Notes under the pieces: model-generated
Databases searched by the model: none
The model's input: the letters and a program-made list of their open reading frames with translations, nothing else
Told to the model about the DNA's origin: nothing
Made by a program: the position numbers and the translations under genes
DNA from: Chloracidobacterium sp. UBA7659
Lineage (GTDB): Bacteria > Acidobacteriota > Blastocatellia > Pyrinomonadales > Pyrinomonadaceae
Direction: 5' to 3'
Assembly: GCA_002483395.1 (NCBI GenBank)
Contig: DLHV01000172.1
Location: 593 to 9,388 of the forward strand
DNA length: 8,796 nucleotides
Shown: positions 5,465 to 8,796 of the stretch, piece by piece
Position numbering within the stretch: the stretch's first letter is position 1
Layout of the letters: the number at the start of each line of letters is the position of its first letter

Positions 5465-5857
5465 GGAAGCCGTGTTTGATTAGACCTATCTCTTGTCATA
5501 CGAAAGGACAAACAGGAGCTCGGAAGGTGGAAAGGCAGGCGGGGTCTTTTCTTCAAAACGAAGAAAGGCCTCGCTATATCGAAGTGTCTTTCGCTCGCCT
5601 TGCAATCACCTCGACCGAAATGTTAGTCTTACTTAGGCTACCGATTTGGTGATACCATTTGCTGTTTACCGAGCCGGCCGGGATCCACGGGAATTTCAAT
5701 AGCCAGACTAATTAATAAAAAGAACAATATTTGTAACGGAGTTCAAGAGCCGAGCGATGCCTTCGACTCAAATGATGATTTTCGTGTCTCGAAAAATCAC
5801 AATCGCCGTTTAGGACGCGCCGTTAGATCGGGCATTGAAAAATTAGGAGTATAAGTT
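5465..5857. other. Intergenic stretch of about 390 bases without a convincing gene
   Basis: Open frames here are short, overlap the erpA terminator or lack a ribosome site and recognisable product. The stretch contains one strong imperfect hairpin (5539-5574), an AT-rich segment around 5706-5732 that may hold the promoter of the gene at 5858 (no clean -35/-10 pair could be fixed), and AGGAG at 5845-5849 before the TTG start. It could encode an untranslated RNA, but nothing matches a known family. Confidence 0.5.
5539..5574. other. Strong imperfect hairpin without a T-tract
   Basis: Bases 5539-5554 pair with 5560-5574: fifteen pairs including two G-U, one bulged T at 5545 and a five-base loop AAAAC. 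Neither strand has the T-run of a terminator after it. It may be part of an RNA or a protein-binding site. Confidence 0.4.
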
Positions 5858-6568
5858 TTGAAAGATTTTAAGAAAGTTTCGTATCTGTCGTTTTTAGCTT
5901 GTCTAGTATTCGTGGGTTCATATTCGGTTGTGTCTGGACAGGACCGGCAAAGAGTGGTGAAAACCATTTCGAGCCAGCCTATCAATCAACCCCAGCCTCC
6001 GGCCGACAGTCCCAAACCTTCTTCATCGTTACCTTCCGCCAACAAAGCCAGCCGCCCGGCGCTCACCAGTGAGATCAACATTGTCGCACCTGAAAAAACT
6101 CAACCCTTAGTGAAAAAGACCGCTTCGTCAAACGCTTTGAACGCCGTGAGTTCTTTAGCTGCCGGACGAATGGTGTATGGTTCGCCAGTCTCTTCGGCGA
6201 TCATGCGAGGCGTACAATCGCGGCTTGGCATTCCTTACCGCTACGGATCGACCGGCCCCAATCGCTACGATTGTTCGGGTTTTGTATGGAGTGTTTTCCG
6301 TGACGCCGGCATCGAATTTACACGTTCCAGCGCCCGAAGCCTTTGGGCAGCCGGAATACCTGTAACCGGCGATGATAGATTTAAGTTCGGGACGTTGGTT
6401 TTCCTAAACGGACTCGGTCACATGGGAATCGTCGCTGATGAAAACGGCTTTTTCCATGCTTCGTCCAGCAAAGGTATTACATACTCACCATTCAAAGGCT
6501 ACTGGGAAAAGCGTGTAGTAGGTTTCCGACGGCTTGCAACTGCCGACGCACCAAAAACTGTGGAATAA
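5858..6568 (+). CDS. Secreted NlpC/P60 (C40) family peptidase
   Basis: Translation starts at TTG 5858, fixed by AGGAG at 5845-5849 eight bases upstream; no other start keeps the signal peptide. Residues 1-27 form a Sec signal (hydrophobic SFLACLVFVGSY, cleavage near VVSG-Q). Residues 28-100 are a Pro/Ser/Lys-rich disordered region. The NlpC/P60 domain spans about 112-225: RLGIPYRYGSTGPNRYDCSG with catalytic Cys139, GLGHMGIV with His188, and FFHASSSKGI with His200 as third polar residue. Members cut peptide stems of peptidoglycan, usually the D-Glu-to-diamino acid bond, in the periplasm or cell wall. All catalytic residues are present, so it should be active. There is no SH3 or LysM binding domain; the Pro-rich part is only a linker. 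It stands alone, with a terminator directly behind. The exact bond cut is inferred from the family. Confidence 0.92.
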   Translation: MKDFKKVSYLSFLACLVFVGSYSVVSGQDRQRVVKTISSQPINQPQPPADSPKPSSSLPSANKASRPALTSEINIVAPEKTQPLVKKTASSNALNAVSSLAAGRMVYGSPVSSAIMRGVQSRLGIPYRYGSTGPNRYDCSGFVWSVFRDAGIEFTRSSARSLWAAGIPVTGDDRFKFGTLVFLNGLGHMGIVADENGFFHASSSKGITYSPFKGYWEKRVVGFRRLATADAPKTVE

Positions 6569-6588
6569 AATCTTTTTCAAACAAAAAA

Positions 6589-6624
6589 AGAGGGCCCGAT
6601 GATTATATGTCGTCGGGTCTTTTG
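6589..6624 (+). terminator. Rho-independent terminator of the NlpC/P60 gene
   Basis: CCCGATGA (6595-6602) pairs with TCGTCGGG (6610-6617) around a 7-base loop with one G-U; outer A-T and G-U pairs extend the stem to 6589 and 6623. It ends in CTTTT. It begins 20 bases after the stop. Confidence 0.82.
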
Positions 6625-6732
6625 ATTTCATAGAGACGCTTGCCTTTCCAAATAGAGCAACTTCCCCCTTTCGCACAATCGGTCAAATTGACGTATAAGC
6701 CAATGAAAATCGGGTTTTTTGCGAAAAATATG

Positions 6733-6759
6733 TTGACATAAGTTTAACAACATTATACT
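6733..6759 (+). promoter_or_regulatory. Predicted promoter of the S8 protease gene
   Basis: A perfect TTGACA (6733-6738) is followed by TATACT (6754-6759). The spacer of 15 bases is short; TACTTT at 6756-6761 would give 17 but is a poorer match. The start would lie near 6766, giving an 85-90 base leader before the ATG. Confidence 0.5.
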
Positions 6760-6768
6760 TTGTTAATT

Positions 6769-6789
6769 GATCGATTTCTGCAATCGATT
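6769..6789 (+). other. Hairpin at the 5' end of the S8 protease leader
   Basis: GATCGATT (6769-6776) pairs with AATCGATT (6782-6789), seven Watson-Crick pairs and one G-U with a five-base loop. It begins about three bases after the predicted transcription start, a place where stems often protect an mRNA; it could equally be an operator. Confidence 0.35.
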
Positions 6790-6854
6790 TTCTCACATTC
6801 TCACTTCACGCTTCCGTTTCAAGACTCCACCTCACGACATTCCGGAGCAGTTCA

Positions 6855-8708
6855 ATGAAAAGAATTCTTATCGTCCTTGCGCTTCTCACTTTCGGCATCG
6901 GGGCGTTTATGCTGCCACGCGCGATTTCCGGTCAAAGGAATAAGCTGATAAAAACGTCAAAACCAATACCGAACCGGTATATCGTCGTTTTGGACGACAG
7001 TGTCATTGAAACGGCCGAACTCGAAGTCGAAGCCCGCGGACAGTATTTGTCAAACCTTTACGGAGGCAGTGTCCGTCAAGTCTATTCGAGCGCATTCAAA
7101 GGCTTCGTCGCCGAGATGACACCCGAGCAGGCCGAAACCATGAATCTGGACTCAAGCGTCCGGTCGATCGAAGAAGATGGAATCATCTCGGTATCGTCCG
7201 AGCAAACAAACGCTCCGTGGCATCTTGACCGAGTCGACCAAAGGGCAATGCCTATGGACACTACGTACGGTTATGCGTCTATGGGCACCGGCGTCAACGT
7301 ATACGTCCTCGACACGGGAATACGATATACGCATGTCGATTTCGGCGGCCGAGCAGATGCCGTTTACGACAACATAAATGACGGTCAGAATGGCAACGAC
7401 TGTAACGGGCACGGAACGCACGTCGCCGGCATTGCTGGAAGCGCGACATATGGCGTAGCCAAAAACGCCATGCTTCACTCGGTTCGCGTAATACCGTGCA
7501 ATGGCTATGGCCAGATTTCGAACCTTCTGGCCGGTGTGGATTGGGTCACAGCCAATCGTGTAAATCCGGCTGTCGCAAATATCAGCATCACGGCCGGTGG
7601 AAGTTCGCCCGCGCTCGAGATCGGAATCACCAACTCGATAGCCTCCGGCGTCACTTATACCATCGCGGCCGGGAACAGTTCTGCCGATGCATGCGGCTTC
7701 ACTCCGGCCCGCACCCCGAATGCTCTCACAGTCGGCTCGACGGTTAACAATGACGATCGCTCTCTATCCTCAAACTACGGCCCATGTCTCGACCTCTTTG
7801 CACCCGGTCATCAGGTTACCTCGCTGTCCTACTTAAACGACACAGATACCAGGGTGCTGAGCGGAACTTCGATGGCGGCGCCGGCGGTTGCCGGAGCTGC
7901 GGCGCTTTATCTAAGTGCAAATCCTACGGCCAGCCCGGTGGCTGTGGGTGACGCCATACGGGATGCCGCGACCTCAGGCGTGGTGACGCTTATAGACGGC
8001 ACTTCGCCGAACAGACTTCTTTATTCCTGGCTGTCCGGTGCACCAGCCCCGACGCCGACGCCAACGACAACACCAACGCCAAGCCCAACACCGACGCCTG
8101 GGGCCGGAGTCAGGATCAGAAAACAAAGGCAAAACACAGCCGGAACCTCCTCGAACGTGGAATTTCCGTATTCGGCTACTAATCTCGCGACATCCGATTT
8201 CACACTTACCGACAACACATCATACTATGATCCTAACGTGTACGTTCCTACAGGTCAGGCGGTGGTTTCCGTTACGGAGGCCCCGGTAGCCGGGTGGCGA
8301 CTCACGTCAATCGATTGTGTTGAAGTCTCAAGCGGTCAACCCGCGATCGTGAATTCGACCGTCGATCTCGCAAACCGTACCGCGACCATTCTTGCGGAAC
8401 CCGCTGAAGAGATCACATGCACGTTTACGAGTGAACCGTCAGCTCCGACTGCCGCCAATGTCTCGATTGCCGGACGGGTGGTAACAGCGAACGGACGGGG
8501 AATATCAAATGCCCGTGTCACGATCACCGGTGAGAACGGAGCCGGGCGCTCGGCACTAACAAATAGCTTTGGCTATTACCGTTTCGACGAAGTCGAAATC
8601 GGCAAAACTTATGTGATTTCGGCTGCCCGCAAACGATACCGGTTCAGTCCAAGGGTGGTCTCGCTCATGGACGAGCTTACGGAACTTGACTTTACTGCGT
8701 TGGAGTAA
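6855..8708 (+). CDS. Secreted S8 (proteinase K-like) serine protease with C-terminal modules
   Basis: The 617-residue preproprotein starts at an ATG with GGAG 7 bases upstream. Residues 1-26 are a signal peptide (cleavage near ISG-Q). Residues 41-114 are an inhibitor I9 propeptide (RYIVVLDD at the start, VRSIEEDGIISV at the end) that folds the enzyme and is removed. The subtilase domain (about 120-393) shows Asp153 in VLDTG, His186 in NGHGTHVAG, the oxyanion Asn274 in AAGN, and Ser339 in SGTSMAAP; the order and spacing are those of the proteinase K branch. Cysteines at 183, 215, 280 and 311 may form disulfides. A Thr/Pro linker (397-415) leads to a beta-rich segment (418-527, resembling a prealbumin-like fold with SVTEAPVAGW and ITCTFTS) and a carboxypeptidase-regulatory-like module (535-617). 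It should degrade external proteins for nutrition. The C-terminal module has a relic paralogue at 2021-2182. Own promoter and terminator suggest a single-gene unit. Confidence 0.95.
   Translation: MKRILIVLALLTFGIGAFMLPRAISGQRNKLIKTSKPIPNRYIVVLDDSVIETAELEVEARGQYLSNLYGGSVRQVYSSAFKGFVAEMTPEQAETMNLDSSVRSIEEDGIISVSSEQTNAPWHLDRVDQRAMPMDTTYGYASMGTGVNVYVLDTGIRYTHVDFGGRADAVYDNINDGQNGNDCNGHGTHVAGIAGSATYGVAKNAMLHSVRVIPCNGYGQISNLLAGVDWVTANRVNPAVANISITAGGSSPALEIGITNSIASGVTYTIAAGNSSADACGFTPARTPNALTVGSTVNNDDRSLSSNYGPCLDLFAPGHQVTSLSYLNDTDTRVLSGTSMAAPAVAGAAALYLSANPTASPVAVGDAIRDAATSGVVTLIDGTSPNRLLYSWLSGAPAPTPTPTTTPTPSPTPTPGAGVRIRKQRQNTAGTSSNVEFPYSATNLATSDFTLTDNTSYYDPNVYVPTGQAVVSVTEAPVAGWRLTSIDCVEVSSGQPAIVNSTVDLANRTATILAEPAEEITCTFTSEPSAPTAANVSIAGRVVTANGRGISNARVTITGENGAGRSALTNSFGYYRFDEVEIGKTYVISAARKRYRFSPRVVSLMDELTELDFTALE
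8043..8099 (+). repeat. Thr-Pro low-complexity linker in the S8 protease
   Basis: Codons for alternating Thr and Pro (residues 397-415 of the protease) make a short imperfect ACGCC/ACACC-type repeat. It separates the catalytic domain from the C-terminal modules and is prone to length change by slippage. Confidence 0.8.
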
Positions 8709-8730
8709 AGACATCTTATTGCAGAAATAT

Positions 8731-8769
8731 GACGAGGCTGTCCGAAAAAGGCGGCCTCGTTTCTTTTTT
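8731..8769 (+). terminator. Rho-independent terminator of the S8 protease gene
   Basis: ACGAGGC (8732-8738) pairs with GCCTCGT (8754-8760); inner pairs extend the stem to 8742/8750. A TTCTTTTTT run follows. It begins 22 bases after the TAA. Confidence 0.88.
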
Positions 8770-8796
8770 GTTTGTGGGTACCGTTCGTATATTTTT

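Noticed and set aside
5053..5556. 167-codon minus-strand open frame
   Set aside because: It is antisense to the whole of erpA, a well-supported gene, and its translation is low-complexity Arg/Ala-rich without family features.
5422..5652. 76-codon plus-strand open frame after erpA
   Set aside because: It begins inside the sequence just before the erpA terminator hairpin and runs through it, lacks a ribosome site and has no recognisable or gene-like product.
5858..5905. Lipobox in the NlpC/P60 signal peptide (Cys15)
   Set aside because: The cysteine lies in the middle of the hydrophobic segment and the preceding residues FLA do not fit the usual L-[AST]-[GA]-C pattern; ordinary Sec cleavage near residue 27 is more likely.
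8043..8099. Short tandem repeat as a possible CRISPR-like array
   Set aside because: Units are about six bases without spacers and encode alternating Thr and Pro in frame; it is a protein linker.
8021..8218. Minus-strand frame with a Gly-Val repeat
   Set aside because: The repeat is only the reverse complement of the Thr-Pro linker of the S8 protease.
1..8796. tRNA, rRNA, insertion-sequence transposase, integrase or CRISPR array
   Set aside because: None could be recognised on either strand, so the insertion model for the erpA-flanked block has no enzyme to support it inside the window.

Overview
The window looks like a piece of a Gram-negative-type soil or sediment bacterium, most likely an acidobacterium of the Blastocatellia (Pyrinomonadaceae-like). 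This is inferred from the secreted S8 protease with a Thr-Pro linker, a prealbumin-like segment and a C-terminal carboxypeptidase-regulatory-like module, next to an A-type Fe-S carrier and an NlpC/P60 protein. No rRNA or other marker gene is present to confirm it. Base composition is uneven: the left edge is AT-rich, and parts of the middle (about 1740-2030 and 3640-4930) are clearly GC-rich.

Layout. (1) 1-556, minus strand: the N-terminal part of an MFS transporter running off the left edge, with a promoter and a perfect palindrome at its predicted transcription start. (2) 631-798, plus strand: a promoter, leader and first 21-22 codons of an erpA-like gene that then goes out of homology and stops; this is a broken second copy of the intact erpA at 5050. 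(3) 873-4931, plus strand: four co-directional genes or gene remnants, each starting with a signal peptide and none with a firm function: a DUF6683-like protein, a truncated gene fused out of frame to the tail of a carboxypeptidase-regulatory-like domain, a cysteine-rich secreted protein, and a secreted protein with two related N-terminal domains plus a lipocalin-like C-terminus. (4) 4959-5464: the intact erpA with its own promoter, leader hairpin and terminator. (5) 5465-5857: an intergenic stretch with one strong imperfect hairpin. (6) 5858-6624: a secreted NlpC/P60 (C40) peptidase with a terminator. (7) 6733-8769: a proteinase K-like S8 protease with promoter, leader hairpin and terminator.

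The central observation is that the block of unknown secreted proteins lies between two diverged copies of the erpA 5' end (promoter, leader hairpin, ribosome site and about 21 codons). The best explanation is an insertion, possibly by an integrative element or homologous recombination, that left a truncated erpA start on the left and an intact gene on the right; no integrase is visible. An ancient duplication with decay, or an assembly join between related genomes, cannot be excluded. The broken erpA copy keeps its promoter, so the inserted genes may now be expressed from an Fe-S gene promoter.

The proteins of the block are probably exported. Together with the NlpC/P60 hydrolase and the S8 protease, almost everything here except erpA and the transporter acts outside the cytoplasm. 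There is no direct evidence that the unknown secreted proteins form one system.
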